In this document: positions 9,083 to 17,358 of the stretch, in pieces
How positions within the stretch are numbered: position 1 is the first letter of the stretch
Layout: the number at the start of each line of letters is the position of its first letter
Assembly (NCBI RefSeq): GCF_004339675.1
Contig: NZ_SLVM01000002.1
Coordinates: forward strand, 124,001 to 188,000
From: Rhodovulum steppense
Lineage (GTDB): Bacteria > Pseudomonadota > Alphaproteobacteria > Rhodobacterales > Rhodobacteraceae
Length of the DNA: 64,000 nucleotides
Direction of reading: 5' to 3'
Notes under the pieces: generated by a model
What the model saw: only the letters and a program-made list of their open reading frames with translations
Told to the model about the DNA's origin: nothing
Database searches by the model: none
Made by a program: the position numbers and the translations under genes

Positions 9083-10585
9083 TCAGCGCAGCCGCTGGCC
9101 GTTCGCCACCACCTGGCCGTCGGGCGTGACTTCGATCTGCGAACTCAGCGTGTCGCCCTCGCCGGTGGGCCGGGCGAACATGCCCAGCATCATGCGCATG
9201 CCCATTGCCTGATCCGGCGGGACCAGCCCCATCGCCACCAGCCGGTCAAGCAGCGTGTTCCCGCCCGCAAGCCGCAGCGCGATCCCGCCGGTGGGCCGGG
9301 GCATCCCGTCGAACGTGACCTTGTCGGAATTGTCGAAGACGAAGGCCCCGTTGCCGGTCAGTTCCGCCCCGGCAAGGCTGAGCTTCAGATCCTTGACGTT
9401 CAGCTCGTGCAGTTCGGCGGGCGCCTCGGGTGACTGGGCGACCGCCGGGTTGGTCAGGTCGGACAGAAGCCGCACCTTGCCCGCCAGGTCGATCACCAGC
9501 GTCGCCGGATCGCGCGGCAACTGGCCCGAGGGGTCGAACATGGCCCAGATGCCATCGCTGATCGTCAGCCCGGCAATCCGGGTCAGCAGCCCGAAATCGG
9601 AGGGCGCCGCACTCCGGACCATCGGCATGCGGAAGCTGAAGGCGCTGTCGTCAAAGGTGACGTCGATCCGGGGCAGCGGCAGCGTCGAGCCGGAAATCCC
9701 GATCTGCCCCCTGGTCGAGCGCACATCATACAGCATGCCGCCATCGGCCAGCGCGAAATCCAGCGTCCCGGGCCCAAGGGTTGCCGCGACATTCGTGCTT
9801 TCGCCCGCCTGCGCCATGTCCATGGCATAGGCCATGCCGCCATGGGCGATCTTGCCGGTCGAGGCGAAACCCGCCGCCAGCATCGCGCCCAGATCCGTGG
9901 TCTGCATGCCCGCCGGAACCGTGCTGGAGGAGGACACGACCAGATCGGTCATCTCGCCGCCGAACTTGAAACGCGCCCCGTCCTCCGGATTGGTCGCGTT
10001 CATGTCCAGCCGCGCGGTGGCGGCGTTCAGGGTGCCGTCGATCCGCCCGGTCGCGCCCTCGGCCATCGTGTAGCCGCCGGAAATCCCCCGCGCCGACATC
10101 TCCATCGCCATGTCCATCGGCTGGCCATCGACCAGCATCTGATCGAGGGCAAAGGACGCCTCGGGCGCGGCGAAATCATAGGCGATGGCACCGGCATTGC
10201 CGCGGGCGGTCATGCTGAGATCGCGCTGGCGCAGCGTCATCTTCATCTCGACGCGCTCGCCCGTGTCCGATGTCGACGAGACCACCAGCGGGTACTCCGG
10301 CGCAAGGCGGATCGACACCGACCCGTCGCGGTTCTCGGTAAAGGCGATGTCGCCCATAGCACCCGAGGCCGAGCCGCTGGCGGTTTCCATCGCCATGGTC
10401 ACGTCGCGGACGGTCAGGGTGTCGCCCGACTTCGTTTCGCTGCCGGAAATGGTCTGGCCGGACCTCTCGGCCAGCGCCTTCCACGAGGCCCAGACCTCGG
10501 CGGCGGTCAGATCGGCCCAGGCCGGCGCGGCGATGGCCAGCGCGGCGACGATGGCCCCGGCAGAGGCCGAGATGCGCAGCAGCAT
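9083..10585 (-). CDS. Secreted DUF2125 protein
   Basis: The 500-residue protein has a clear Sec signal peptide (MLLRISASAGAIVAALAIAAPAWA, cleavage near residue 24), then repeated beta-rich segments (MKMTLRQRDLSMTARG, MDMAMEMSARGISGGYTM) ending in the DUF2125 domain. It is probably periplasmic or outer-membrane associated. The extended beta repeats recall AsmA-like or lipid-transfer-type folds, but that is inference. No catalytic motif is visible. It stands alone between pmbA (82 bp) and the divergent SDR gene. Confidence 0.85.
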   Translation of the reverse strand: MLLRISASAGAIVAALAIAAPAWADLTAAEVWASWKALAERSGQTISGSETKSGDTLTVRDVTMAMETASGSASGAMGDIAFTENRDGSVSIRLAPEYPLVVSSTSDTGERVEMKMTLRQRDLSMTARGNAGAIAYDFAAPEASFALDQMLVDGQPMDMAMEMSARGISGGYTMAEGATGRIDGTLNAATARLDMNATNPEDGARFKFGGEMTDLVVSSSSTVPAGMQTTDLGAMLAAGFASTGKIAHGGMAYAMDMAQAGESTNVAATLGPGTLDFALADGGMLYDVRSTRGQIGISGSTLPLPRIDVTFDDSAFSFRMPMVRSAAPSDFGLLTRIAGLTISDGIWAMFDPSGQLPRDPATLVIDLAGKVRLLSDLTNPAVAQSPEAPAELHELNVKDLKLSLAGAELTGNGAFVFDNSDKVTFDGMPRPTGGIALRLAGGNTLLDRLVAMGLVPPDQAMGMRMMLGMFARPTGEGDTLSSQIEVTPDGQVVANGQRLR

Positions 10586-10724
10586 GTGTTCCCTTTCATG
10601 GCAGGATGTCAGGCTTGAATGTCGGTGCTTGGCCGGGGGGAGTCAACGCCACGTTGCTCTGGTCTGCCGCCAGAGGCTGGGCTAGGACTTGGCCCGAGGC
10701 ATTTTGCTGACGATGAGGGGTAAC

Positions 10725-11480
10725 ATGGGTGAATTGTCGGGCCAGAGCGTTCTGATCACGGGAGCCAGCCGCGGCATCGGCGCCGCCGCCGCACGCGCCT
10801 TTGCCGAAGCCGGGGCAAGGGTGGCGCTGGCCGCGCGCAGCGAACAGGCGATTGCCAGCATCGCGCGCGAGATCGGCGGCGGGGCGATCGCCCTGCGCTG
10901 CGACGTGGCCGATTTCGCACAGGTCGCGGACGCGGTGCGCGCCACGGTCCGGGCCTTCGGGCAGATCGACATCCTGGTGAACAACGCCGCCGTGATCGAA
11001 CCCATCGCGCGCTTGCAGGATGCCGATCCCGGCGAATGGGCGGCGGCAATCGACACCAACCTCAAGGGCGTCTTCCACGGCTTTCGCGCGGCCATGCCGG
11101 TGATGGCGGCGGCAGGCGGCGGCACGATCCTGACCATCGGCTCGGGTGCGGCCCATAACGCGATGGAGGGCTGGAGCGCCTATTGCACCGCCAAGGCGGG
11201 GGCCGCGATGCTGACCCGCTGCGCCGATCTCGAAGGCCGCGCGCAGGGCATCAGGGCGATCAGCCTGTCGCCCGGCACCGTCGCGACCGACATGCAGAAG
11301 ACGATCCGCGACAGCGGCGTGAACCCGGTCAGCCGTCTGGACTGGGCCGAGCATGTCCCCCCCGCCTGGCCCGCCCGCGCGCTGGTCTGGATGTGCAGCG
11401 CGGATGCCGACGAGTTCCTGGGCCAGGAGGTGTCGCTGCGCGAACGCGCCATCCGCCGCCGCGCGGGGCTGCCCTCGTGA
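10725..11480 (+). CDS. Short-chain dehydrogenase/reductase
   Basis: Classical SDR of 251 residues: cofactor motif TGASRGIG near residue 11, NNAA motif, catalytic serine in TIGSGAA and the Y-C-T-A-K active-site pair. This predicts an NAD(P)-dependent oxidoreductase of unknown substrate. The ATG at 10725 follows GAGGGG; an upstream in-frame TTG at 10689 has no better site. The stop overlaps the GTG start of the crotonase gene (GTGA), so the pair is translationally coupled and probably serves one acyl or alcohol pathway. Two adjacent short hairpins (10644-10656, 10657-10675) precede it. Confidence 0.87.
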   Translation: MGELSGQSVLITGASRGIGAAAARAFAEAGARVALAARSEQAIASIAREIGGGAIALRCDVADFAQVADAVRATVRAFGQIDILVNNAAVIEPIARLQDADPGEWAAAIDTNLKGVFHGFRAAMPVMAAAGGGTILTIGSGAAHNAMEGWSAYCTAKAGAAMLTRCADLEGRAQGIRAISLSPGTVATDMQKTIRDSGVNPVSRLDWAEHVPPAWPARALVWMCSADADEFLGQEVSLRERAIRRRAGLPS

Positions 11481-12091
11481 TCGGGCTGGACAAGGACGGC
11501 GCGCGCTGGGTTGTGACCCTGAACCGGCCCGACAAGGCCAATTCGCTGACCCGCGCCATGCTGGGCGATCTGGACGACATCCTGGCCGAGGCGGCGCGCG
11601 CACGCATCGCGGCGCTGGTCATCACCGGCGCGGGCAAGGTATTCAGCGCGGGCGCGGATCTGGACGAGGCGCGCGCGGGACTGGCCACCGATCCGGTCTG
11701 GGAAAGCGTCTCGGGCCGGATCGCGGCGCTGGACGCGCTGACGGTGGCGGCGCTGAACGGCACGCTGGCGGGCGGCGCCTTCGGCATGGCGCTGGCCTGC
11801 GATCTGCGGCTGGCCGTGCCCGAGGCCAAATTCTTCTATCCGGTGATGAAGCTCGGCTTCCTGCCGCAACCGTCCGATCCCGGGCGGCTGGCGGCGCTGG
11901 TCGGCCCGGCGCGGGCCAAGCTGATCCTGATGGGCGGCGCAAGGATCGGCGCGGACGAAGCGCTGTCCTTCGGGCTGGTGGACCGTCTGGTGCCGCAGGA
12001 TGGGCTGATGGCAGCGGCGGACGATCTCTTGGCCGCTCCGCTCGCCGCGTCGCCTGAACACCGGGCGGCCATCAAGGCGCTTATCGAATAG
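11477..12091 (+). CDS. Crotonase-fold (enoyl-CoA hydratase/isomerase family) protein, short and atypical
   Basis: The 204-residue protein starts at GTG 11477, overlapping the SDR stop. The crotonase fold is clear (SAGADLDE oxyanion-hole region, GTLAGGAFGMALACDLRLA, LGFLPQPSDPGRL). However, the two glutamates used by hydratases are missing: the GGxCELA position reads GGAFGMA and the PExxLG position reads PVMKLG. It is also about 50 residues shorter than typical hydratases. It therefore probably catalyses another crotonase-family reaction (isomerisation, hydrolysis or decarboxylation). The name enoyl-CoA hydratase would be a family label only. Confidence 0.82.
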   Translation: MIGLDKDGARWVVTLNRPDKANSLTRAMLGDLDDILAEAARARIAALVITGAGKVFSAGADLDEARAGLATDPVWESVSGRIAALDALTVAALNGTLAGGAFGMALACDLRLAVPEAKFFYPVMKLGFLPQPSDPGRLAALVGPARAKLILMGGARIGADEALSFGLVDRLVPQDGLMAAADDLLAAPLAASPEHRAAIKALIE

Positions 12092-12115
12092 GGGACGCCC
12101 TGAAACAGGGCGCCC
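12092..12115 (+). terminator. Hairpin terminator after the SDR/crotonase pair
   Basis: Immediately after the crotonase stop codon, GGG-A-CGCCCTG pairs with CAGGGCG-CCC across an AAA loop, with one bulged A. No long T run follows, so termination may be partial. The position directly after a stop supports the call. Confidence 0.55.
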
Positions 12116-12147
12116 GCCTGTGTTATCCGGTCAGGCTGATGACGCCA

Positions 12148-12777
12148 TCATGCAGCCTTGCGGCGGCGGCGCAGCGCGGCCATGCCGCCCAGGCCCGTCA
12201 GCAGCAGCAGACCCGCCGCCGGCACCGGCACCGGAGCGACCGCATAGTCCCCAAGGTTGGAGAGGAGCTGGACCTGCGTGACGTTCCCTTCGAAGAACCA
12301 CATTGTCATGGAATATGTGCCGGCCGGCCCCGCCCAATTCGCGTTGGAGTTGCTGCCTGGCGCACGGATGCCGTTGTACTCGAGGAAGGTATTGCCGTCG
12401 ATGATCAGGCGGAAGCCGTCATCAGAGGTCACGCTGATGTTGTCGCCAGTGTTCAGTGAAACAAACCCGGTGAAGCGGAACACCGATTCCTGGATGTTTG
12501 CCGGGTTGGTCCCGACAATGGACCCTGCGTCGGCTGCAAGGAAATCCGACAGCGAACCGATTGCCCAATTGGCGCCGGCGTTGCCGTAGCTAAGTGCGGT
12601 GGACGTGAACGTGGCGGTCGGCGCACCCGCGGCCTGCGCGATCGCTTGGCTGAGGAAGTCCGGTCCGTCGATCGAGTTTGCGGGCGCGTCCCAGAACTCG
12701 CCGTTGAAGGTTGCCGCGGACGCTCCGCCAGCGGTCATGCAGCCGATGGTTGCGACTGCGATCAGATATTTACGCAT
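12148..12777 (-). CDS. Secreted PA14-like protein with VPxPA-CTERM sorting tail
   Basis: The 209-residue protein has a signal peptide (about 1-21), a beta-rich domain and a C-terminal sorting signal (residues 183-209): the VPVPA motif, a hydrophobic helix and an RRRRKAA basic end. This is the VPLPA-CTERM/PEP-CTERM type recognised by exosortase-like proteases in Rhodobacterales. The central SDDGFRLIIDG with a following FFEGN resembles the PA14 carbohydrate-binding fold. It is probably exported and attached to, or released from, the outer surface or biofilm matrix. A strong site (AAAGGGGGA) lies 9 bases before the ATG. Its base composition is less GC-extreme than that of its neighbours. No exosortase gene is in the window. 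Confidence 0.87.
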   Translation of the reverse strand: MRKYLIAVATIGCMTAGGASAATFNGEFWDAPANSIDGPDFLSQAIAQAAGAPTATFTSTALSYGNAGANWAIGSLSDFLAADAGSIVGTNPANIQESVFRFTGFVSLNTGDNISVTSDDGFRLIIDGNTFLEYNGIRAPGSNSNANWAGPAGTYSMTMWFFEGNVTQVQLLSNLGDYAVAPVPVPAAGLLLLTGLGGMAALRRRRKAA

Positions 12778-12830
12778 GTCAGATATTCCCCCTTTAAATC
12801 AACTCATGAAGCGACCGAGCGCACACCCGG

Positions 12831-12859
12831 CCTTCGCGTGCCTGTGCACAGAGCGAAGG
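12831..12859. repeat. Inverted repeat upstream of the VPxPA-CTERM gene
   Basis: CCTTCGC (12831-12837) pairs with GCGAAGG (12853-12859), and the inner GTGC (38-41) with GCAC (46-49), giving an 11-bp interrupted stem. It lies about 55 bp upstream of the minus-strand ATG, next to an A7/T7 tract (12865-12871). It is not followed by T residues in either direction, so it is more likely an operator or 5'-leader structure than a terminator. Confidence 0.5.
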
Positions 12860-12921
12860 TTAACAAAAAAACGACACTCTCTCCACGTTTTTCCGCGTCG
12901 GCCTGTGCTGCCGGGGGCGTG

Positions 12922-12958
12922 CCATCGCGTCCCTGGCCGTGCAGGGACGTGGCGATGG
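12922..12958 (-). terminator. Strong hairpin after ilvE
   Basis: CCATCGC-GTCCCTG (12922-12935) pairs with CAGGGAC-gtg-GCGATGG (12942-12958): 14 base pairs with one 3-base bulge and a 6-base loop. It lies 22 bp beyond the ilvE stop in the direction of ilvE transcription. It has no T tract, so it may end transcription weakly or protect the mRNA 3' end. Confidence 0.5.
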
Positions 12959-12979
12959 GGCTGATCTGCCGGTCCCGCA

Positions 12980-13846
12980 CTACGCACGCACGAGTTTCTC
13001 GTAGGCGTCGACCATCTCGCGGGCCAGCGCGCCGACCTCGAAATTGTAATCGCCGATCTGGCCCACCGGCGTCACCTCGGCCGCGGTGCCGGTCAGCCAG
13101 CATTGCTGGAAGTCTTCAAGCTCCTCGGGCATGATATGGCGCTCATGGACCTTGATCTGGCGGTCATGCAGCATCCCGATCACGGTCTGCCGCGTGATGC
13201 CGTTCAGGAAGCAGTCGGGTTTCGGCGTGTGCACCTCGCCATCCCTGACGAAGAAGATATTGGCCCCGGTCGCCTCGGCGACATAGCCGCGATAGTCGAA
13301 CATCATCGCATCCGAACAGCCCTTGGCCTCGGCCGCATGCTTGGACATGGTGCAGATCATGTAGAGACCGGCGGCCTTGGCCTGGCTGGGCGCGGTGGCC
13401 GGGTCCGGGCGGCGCCATTTCGCGATGTCAAGCTTCGCGCCCTTCATCTTGGCATCGCCGTAATAGGCGCCCCATTCCCAGGCCGCGACCGCCATGCGCA
13501 CCGGGTTGCGACGCGAGGCGACGCCCATATCCTCGCCCGCGCCGCGCCAGGCAAGCGCGCGCACATAGGCGTCCGTCATGCCGTTGGCCTGCATGACCTG
13601 CGCCTTGGCCGCTTCGATCTCGTCGACGCTGTAGGGGATCTCGAAGTCGATCAGGCTGGCCGAGGTCCTCAGCCGCTCGGAATGCTCGCGCGACTTGAAG
13701 ATCCGGCCGCCATAGGCGCGCTCGCCCTCGAAGACCGACGAGGCATAGTGCAGCGCATGGGTCAGCAGATGCACATTGGCCTCGCGCCAGGGCACCAGTT
13801 TGCCGTCCATCCAGATGAAGCCGTCGCGGTCGTCATAGCCAGTCAT
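12980..13846 (-). CDS. ilvE: Branched-chain amino acid aminotransferase
   Basis: Class IV PLP aminotransferase (288 residues) that makes or degrades Leu, Ile and Val. The family N-terminus (GFIWMDGKLVPW), the SVFEGERAY motif, the likely PLP lysine in SQAKAAGLY (Lys157) and the C-terminal GYVAEATGANIFFVRDG and FLNGITRQTVI segments are intact. The start at 13846 follows AAGGGGA at a good distance; the frame stays open upstream to 13984 but without family similarity. It is divergent from petP across 186 bp containing a direct repeat. Confidence 0.95.
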   Translation of the reverse strand: MTGYDDRDGFIWMDGKLVPWREANVHLLTHALHYASSVFEGERAYGGRIFKSREHSERLRTSASLIDFEIPYSVDEIEAAKAQVMQANGMTDAYVRALAWRGAGEDMGVASRRNPVRMAVAAWEWGAYYGDAKMKGAKLDIAKWRRPDPATAPSQAKAAGLYMICTMSKHAAEAKGCSDAMMFDYRGYVAEATGANIFFVRDGEVHTPKPDCFLNGITRQTVIGMLHDRQIKVHERHIMPEELEDFQQCWLTGTAAEVTPVGQIGDYNFEVGALAREMVDAYEKLVRA

Positions 13847-13888
13847 GGCGCTTCCCCTTCGCTTGCCCTTTCGGGGCGGTGTTTTTCC

Positions 13889-13934
13889 TAATGTTGCGCG
13901 AATTAGGTCCGCTTCGGACATAATATTGCGCGAA
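13889..13934. repeat. Direct repeat pair in the ilvE-petP intergenic region
   Basis: TAATGTTGCGCGAA (13889-13902) and TAATATTGCGCGAA (13921-13934) match at 13 of 14 positions and are 32 bp apart, about three helical turns, hence on the same DNA face. The GTCCG/CGGAC hairpin lies between them, and CTAAT...ATTAG flanks the first copy. The location between two divergent genes, one encoding a MarR regulator, suggests a regulator binding site. Confidence 0.5.
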
Positions 13935-14032
13935 ATCCACGGCTCGCTACCAGTTGAGTCTTGGAAAGTCAACAAGGCTGACATAAGATCGCCCCGGATC
14001 GGTCAGCGGTGAAATCGGACGGGGGTGTGGGT

Positions 14033-14548
14033 ATGTCACAGGGCGCATCCGCGGTTGCACAGAAGAGCGGCGAGAGCCTGCTGTTCCTGACCGACGACCA
14101 GATCCGCAAGGGGATCGAGGCGATGTTCTTCGCCTATCGCGGCTTCACCGCCGACCCCGACCGCATCCTTGACGAACATGGCTATGGCCGGGCGCATCAC
14201 CGCGCGATCCATTTCATCCATCGTTCGCCCGGCACCACGGTCAACAACCTCCTGTCGATCCTTGGCGTCACCAAGCAGTCGCTGAACCGCGTGCTGCGCG
14301 CGCTGGTCGAGGACGGGCTGGTCGAGGCCCGCATCGGCCATCGCGACAAGCGCGAGCGGCATCTCTACCTGACCGAGGCGGGGGCCGCGCTGGAACAGAA
14401 GCTGTCGGACGCCCAGCGCGAACGCATGCGCGCGGCCTATCGCGCGGCGGGGCCGGTGGCGGTGGCGGGCTTCCGGCAGGTGCTCGAGGCGATGATGGAT
14501 CCCGAGATGCGGCGCCATTTCGACGGGTTGTCGGACAGTTCGCGATGA
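14033..14548 (+). CDS. petP: MarR-family regulator PetP
   Basis: The 171-residue winged-helix MarR protein has recognition region TVNNLLSILGVTKQSLNRVLRALVEDGLV and beta-wing RIGHRDKRERHLYLT. It is followed with a 4-bp overlap by the OmpR-type regulator PetR. The PetP-PetR pair was described in Rhodobacter capsulatus as needed for cytochrome bc1 expression, and this pair matches in type and order. ATG 14033 is chosen; a GTG at 14009 in the same frame has no better ribosome binding site. A divergent promoter region with ilvE lies upstream. Confidence 0.85.
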   Translation: MSQGASAVAQKSGESLLFLTDDQIRKGIEAMFFAYRGFTADPDRILDEHGYGRAHHRAIHFIHRSPGTTVNNLLSILGVTKQSLNRVLRALVEDGLVEARIGHRDKRERHLYLTEAGAALEQKLSDAQRERMRAAYRAAGPVAVAGFRQVLEAMMDPEMRRHFDGLSDSSR

Positions 14549-15249
14549 CGTCCATGCCGGGCATTCACCTTCTCGTGGTCGATGACGATGCGCGGATCCG
14601 CGATCTGCTGCGCAAGTTCCTGCTGCGCAACGGCTTTCTGGTCAGCACGGCGCGCGATGCCGGGCATGCGCGGCGGCTGCTGGGGGGGCTCGACTTCGAC
14701 CTGATCGTGCTGGACGTGATGATGCCGGGCGAGGACGGGGTTTCCTTCACCCGCTCGATCCGGGCCGACATCGCGACGCCGATCCTGCTGTTGACGGCGC
14801 GGGGCGAAACCTCGGACCGGATCGCGGGACTTGAGGCAGGCGCCGACGATTACCTGCCCAAGCCCTTCGAACCCAAGGAACTCCTGCTCAGGATCAATGC
14901 CATCCTGCGCCGTGTGCCGCAGGTCAGCACCCCGGCCGATCTGCCCAAGGTCCTGCATCTGGGGCTGGTGCGCTATGACGTCGGCCGGGGCGAGCTGTGG
15001 GCGGGCGACGAACGGGTGCGCCTGACCGCGACCGAGGCGCAATTGATGCGCATCTTTTCCGCCCGCCCCGGCGAGGCGGTCAGCCGCACCCGGCTGGTCG
15101 AGGAGCTGGGCCGCGACGGCGACCAGGCCCAGGAACGCGCGGTCGATGTTCAGATCACCCGCCTGCGCCGCAAGATCGAGGCCGACCCGCGCCAGCCGCG
15201 CTATCTGCAGACGGTGCGGGGCGAAGGCTACATGCTGGCGCCCGATTGA
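14545..15249 (+). CDS. petR: OmpR-family response regulator PetR
   Basis: The 234-residue regulator has a receiver domain with acidic pocket DDD (13-15), phosphoacceptor Asp57 in LIVLDVMMPGEDG and Lys106 in LPKPF, then an OmpR/PhoB winged-helix DNA-binding domain (about 135-232) ending in TVRGEGYMLAPD. The start overlaps the petP stop (ATGA). No histidine kinase is adjacent, and R. capsulatus PetR is likewise not linked to a kinase gene. In that species PetR is required for bc1 production. Here the bc1 operon starts 11 kb away. Confidence 0.88.
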   Translation: MTSMPGIHLLVVDDDARIRDLLRKFLLRNGFLVSTARDAGHARRLLGGLDFDLIVLDVMMPGEDGVSFTRSIRADIATPILLLTARGETSDRIAGLEAGADDYLPKPFEPKELLLRINAILRRVPQVSTPADLPKVLHLGLVRYDVGRGELWAGDERVRLTATEAQLMRIFSARPGEAVSRTRLVEELGRDGDQAQERAVDVQITRLRRKIEADPRQPRYLQTVRGEGYMLAPD

Positions 15250-15288
15250 GCCTTGCCGGGCCCCGCCCCGCCCCCTAGCCTTCGGGCC

Positions 15289-16224
15289 ATGACAACCGCG
15301 CTGATCACCCATCCCGACGCCCTGACCCATGTCACGCCGCCCGGCCATCCCGAACGCGTGGCCCGGATCGAGGCCGTGAACGAGGCGCTGACCGCGCCCG
15401 AATTCACCTTCCTGATCCGCGAAGCCGCGCCGCTGGCCGACGCATCGCAGGCGCTGAACGGCCACCCGCAGGGCTATATCGACAAGCTCAGGGCCGCGGT
15501 GCCGGTCTCGGGCGAGGTGGCGCTCGACCCCGACACATGGCTGTCGCCCGGTTCCTGGCAGGCGGCGCTGCGCGGCTTGGGCGGGTGCCTGCGGGCGGTT
15601 GACATGGTGCTGGGCGGCGAGGCCCGCAATGCCTTCGTCGCGATGCGCCCGCCCGGCCACCATGCCGAGGCGCGGCGCGCGATGGGGTTCTGCCTGCTGT
15701 CCAATGCGGCGATCGCGGCGAAATACGCGCTGGACCATCACGGGCTGGCGCGGGTCGCGGTCATGGATTTCGACGTGCATCACGGCAACGGTACGCAGGA
15801 CATCCTGTGGGACGAGCCGCGCGCGCTGTTCGTCTCGACCCACCAGATGCCGCTTTATCCCGGCACCGGCGCGCCCGACGAACGCGGCGCGCATGACAAC
15901 ATCCTGAACGTGCCCCTGCCGCCCCATTCCGACGGCGCGCGGTTCCGGGCCGAGGTGGAACGGCAGGTCCTGCCCCGGCTGGACGGGTTTGCACCCGACC
16001 TGCTGATCGTCTCGGCGGGGTTCGACGCGCACAGGGCCGACCCGCTGGCGCAACTGGACCTCGGGGCAGAGGATTTCGCCTGGGTCACCGAACGGCTCTG
16101 CGACATCGCCGACGCCCATTGCGGCGGCAGGGTGGTCTCGACACTGGAGGGCGGCTATGATCTGGATGCGCTGGCCGCGTCCGTCGCGGCGCATGTCAAG
16201 GTGCTGATGGAGCGGGGCGCATGA
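15289..16224 (+). CDS. Histone deacetylase-family (acetoin utilisation/acetylpolyamine) amidohydrolase
   Basis: Zn-dependent deacetylase superfamily protein of 311 residues. The family motifs RPPGHHAEARRAMGFCLLSNAAIAA, VMDFDVHHGNGTQ (metal ligands Asp/His) and STHQMPLYPGTG are all present, as is the C-terminal LEGGYDL. Bacterial members act on acetylated polyamines, lysines or other amides; the substrate is unknown. The ATG at 15289 gives the family N-terminus. It overlaps xseB by 4 bp and heads the xseB-ispA-dxs string. Confidence 0.9.
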   Translation: MTTALITHPDALTHVTPPGHPERVARIEAVNEALTAPEFTFLIREAAPLADASQALNGHPQGYIDKLRAAVPVSGEVALDPDTWLSPGSWQAALRGLGGCLRAVDMVLGGEARNAFVAMRPPGHHAEARRAMGFCLLSNAAIAAKYALDHHGLARVAVMDFDVHHGNGTQDILWDEPRALFVSTHQMPLYPGTGAPDERGAHDNILNVPLPPHSDGARFRAEVERQVLPRLDGFAPDLLIVSAGFDAHRADPLAQLDLGAEDFAWVTERLCDIADAHCGGRVVSTLEGGYDLDALAASVAAHVKVLMERGA

Positions 16225-16463
16225 CCGACAAGCCGGTGTCCGAGATGAGTTTCGAAGAGGCGATGGCCGCGCTGGAGGCGGCGGTCACGGCGCTGGAACG
16301 GGGCGATGTGCCGCTCGAAGAGTCGATCACGCTGTCGGAACAGGCCGCGACGCTGAAACGGCATTGCGAGAAGAAGCTGAAGGAAGCCGAGGAAAAGGTC
16401 GCCCAGATCACGCTGGACGGCAACGGCAATCCCACCGGCACCACCCCCGTCGAGGGGATGTGA
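16221..16463 (+). CDS. xseB: Exodeoxyribonuclease VII small subunit
   Basis: 80-residue XseB with the family signature MSFEEAMAALEAAVTALERGDVPLEESITLSEQA, forming the helical hairpin that binds XseA. The XseA/XseB complex degrades single-stranded DNA. It is coupled by overlaps to the deacetylase gene (ATGA) and to ispA (TGATG), the xseB-ispA-dxs order common in proteobacteria. xseA is not in the window. Confidence 0.95.
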   Translation: MTDKPVSEMSFEEAMAALEAAVTALERGDVPLEESITLSEQAATLKRHCEKKLKEAEEKVAQITLDGNGNPTGTTPVEGM

Positions 16464-17332
16464 TGTTCCAGTCGCAACTGAAGGACGCCGCCGCCCTGAT
16501 CGAGGCGCGGCTGATGCGGGCCTTGGCCGATGCCGCCGACCAGCCCGTGACGCACGCGATGCGCTATGCGGTGGCGGGCGGCAAGCGGCTGCGCGGCTTT
16601 CTGGTGATCGAGGGGGCGGCGCTTTACGGCGTGTCGGCCGGTCAGGCCGTGCATGCCGCCGCCGCCATCGAGGCGATCCATGCCTATTCGCTGGTCCATG
16701 ACGACATGCCCTGCATGGATGACGACGACCTGCGCCGGGGCCTGGCCACGGTGCATATCAAATGGGACGAGGGCACCGCGCTCTTGGTGGGCGATGCGTT
16801 GCAGACGCTGGCCTTCGGCCTGCTGGCCGATCCCGCCTGCCATCCCGACCCGTCCGTGCGGATCGACCTCGTGGCCTCGCTGGCGCGGGCCGCGGGCATC
16901 GACGGCATGGTGCTGGGCCAGGCCCAGGACATCGCGGCGGAAACCGCAGGCCGGGCGCTGAATCTGGCCGAGATCACCGAGTTGCAGGCCAACAAGACCG
17001 GCGCGCTGATCCGCTGGTCGGCCGAGGCGGGCGCGCGGCTGGGCGGCGCCGATATCGCGCCCTTGTCATCCTACGCGACCGCGCTGGGGCTGGCCTTCCA
17101 GATCGCCGACGACATCCTCGATGTCGAGGGCGACGTGGAAAAGACCGGCAAGCGCGTGCAGAAGGATGCCGATGCGGGCAAGGCGACCTTCGTCTCGCTG
17201 CTGGGACTGGATGGCGCCCGGGCAAGGGCGCGCGATCTGGTGGACGAGGCCTGCGCCGCGCTGGACCCCTTCGGCCCAAGGGCCGATGCCTTGCGGGAAA
17301 CCGCCCGCTTCGTTATTGCGCGCGACACCTGA
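16463..17332 (+). CDS. ispA: (2E,6E)-farnesyl/geranyl diphosphate synthase
   Basis: Trans-prenyltransferase of 289 residues that condenses IPP with DMAPP and GPP. It carries the first aspartate-rich motif DDMPCMD (80-86) in [15 protein letters not shown], the GGKRLRG substrate motif (39-45) and the second motif DDILD (216-220). The chain-length region resembles IspA, which makes farnesyl diphosphate. The ATG shares bases with the xseB stop (TGATG). It is followed by dxs, so precursor supply and condensation are encoded together. Confidence 0.94.
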   Translation: MFQSQLKDAAALIEARLMRALADAADQPVTHAMRYAVAGGKRLRGFLVIEGAALYGVSAGQAVHAAAAIEAIHAYSLVHDDMPCMDDDDLRRGLATVHIKWDEGTALLVGDALQTLAFGLLADPACHPDPSVRIDLVASLARAAGIDGMVLGQAQDIAAETAGRALNLAEITELQANKTGALIRWSAEAGARLGGADIAPLSSYATALGLAFQIADDILDVEGDVEKTGKRVQKDADAGKATFVSLLGLDGARARARDLVDEACAALDPFGPRADALRETARFVIARDT

Positions 17333-17358
17333 CCCACGCGCCCCAAAGGACCGATCGC

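Noticed and set aside
14437-16194. Minus-strand frame of 585 codons opposite petR and the deacetylase.
   Set aside because: Antisense shadow of two well-conserved proteins, with no recognisable domain.
16762-17358. In-frame extension of dxs into ispA.
   Set aside because: Family N-terminus and ribosome binding site place the dxs start at TTG 17359; the upstream residues match nothing.
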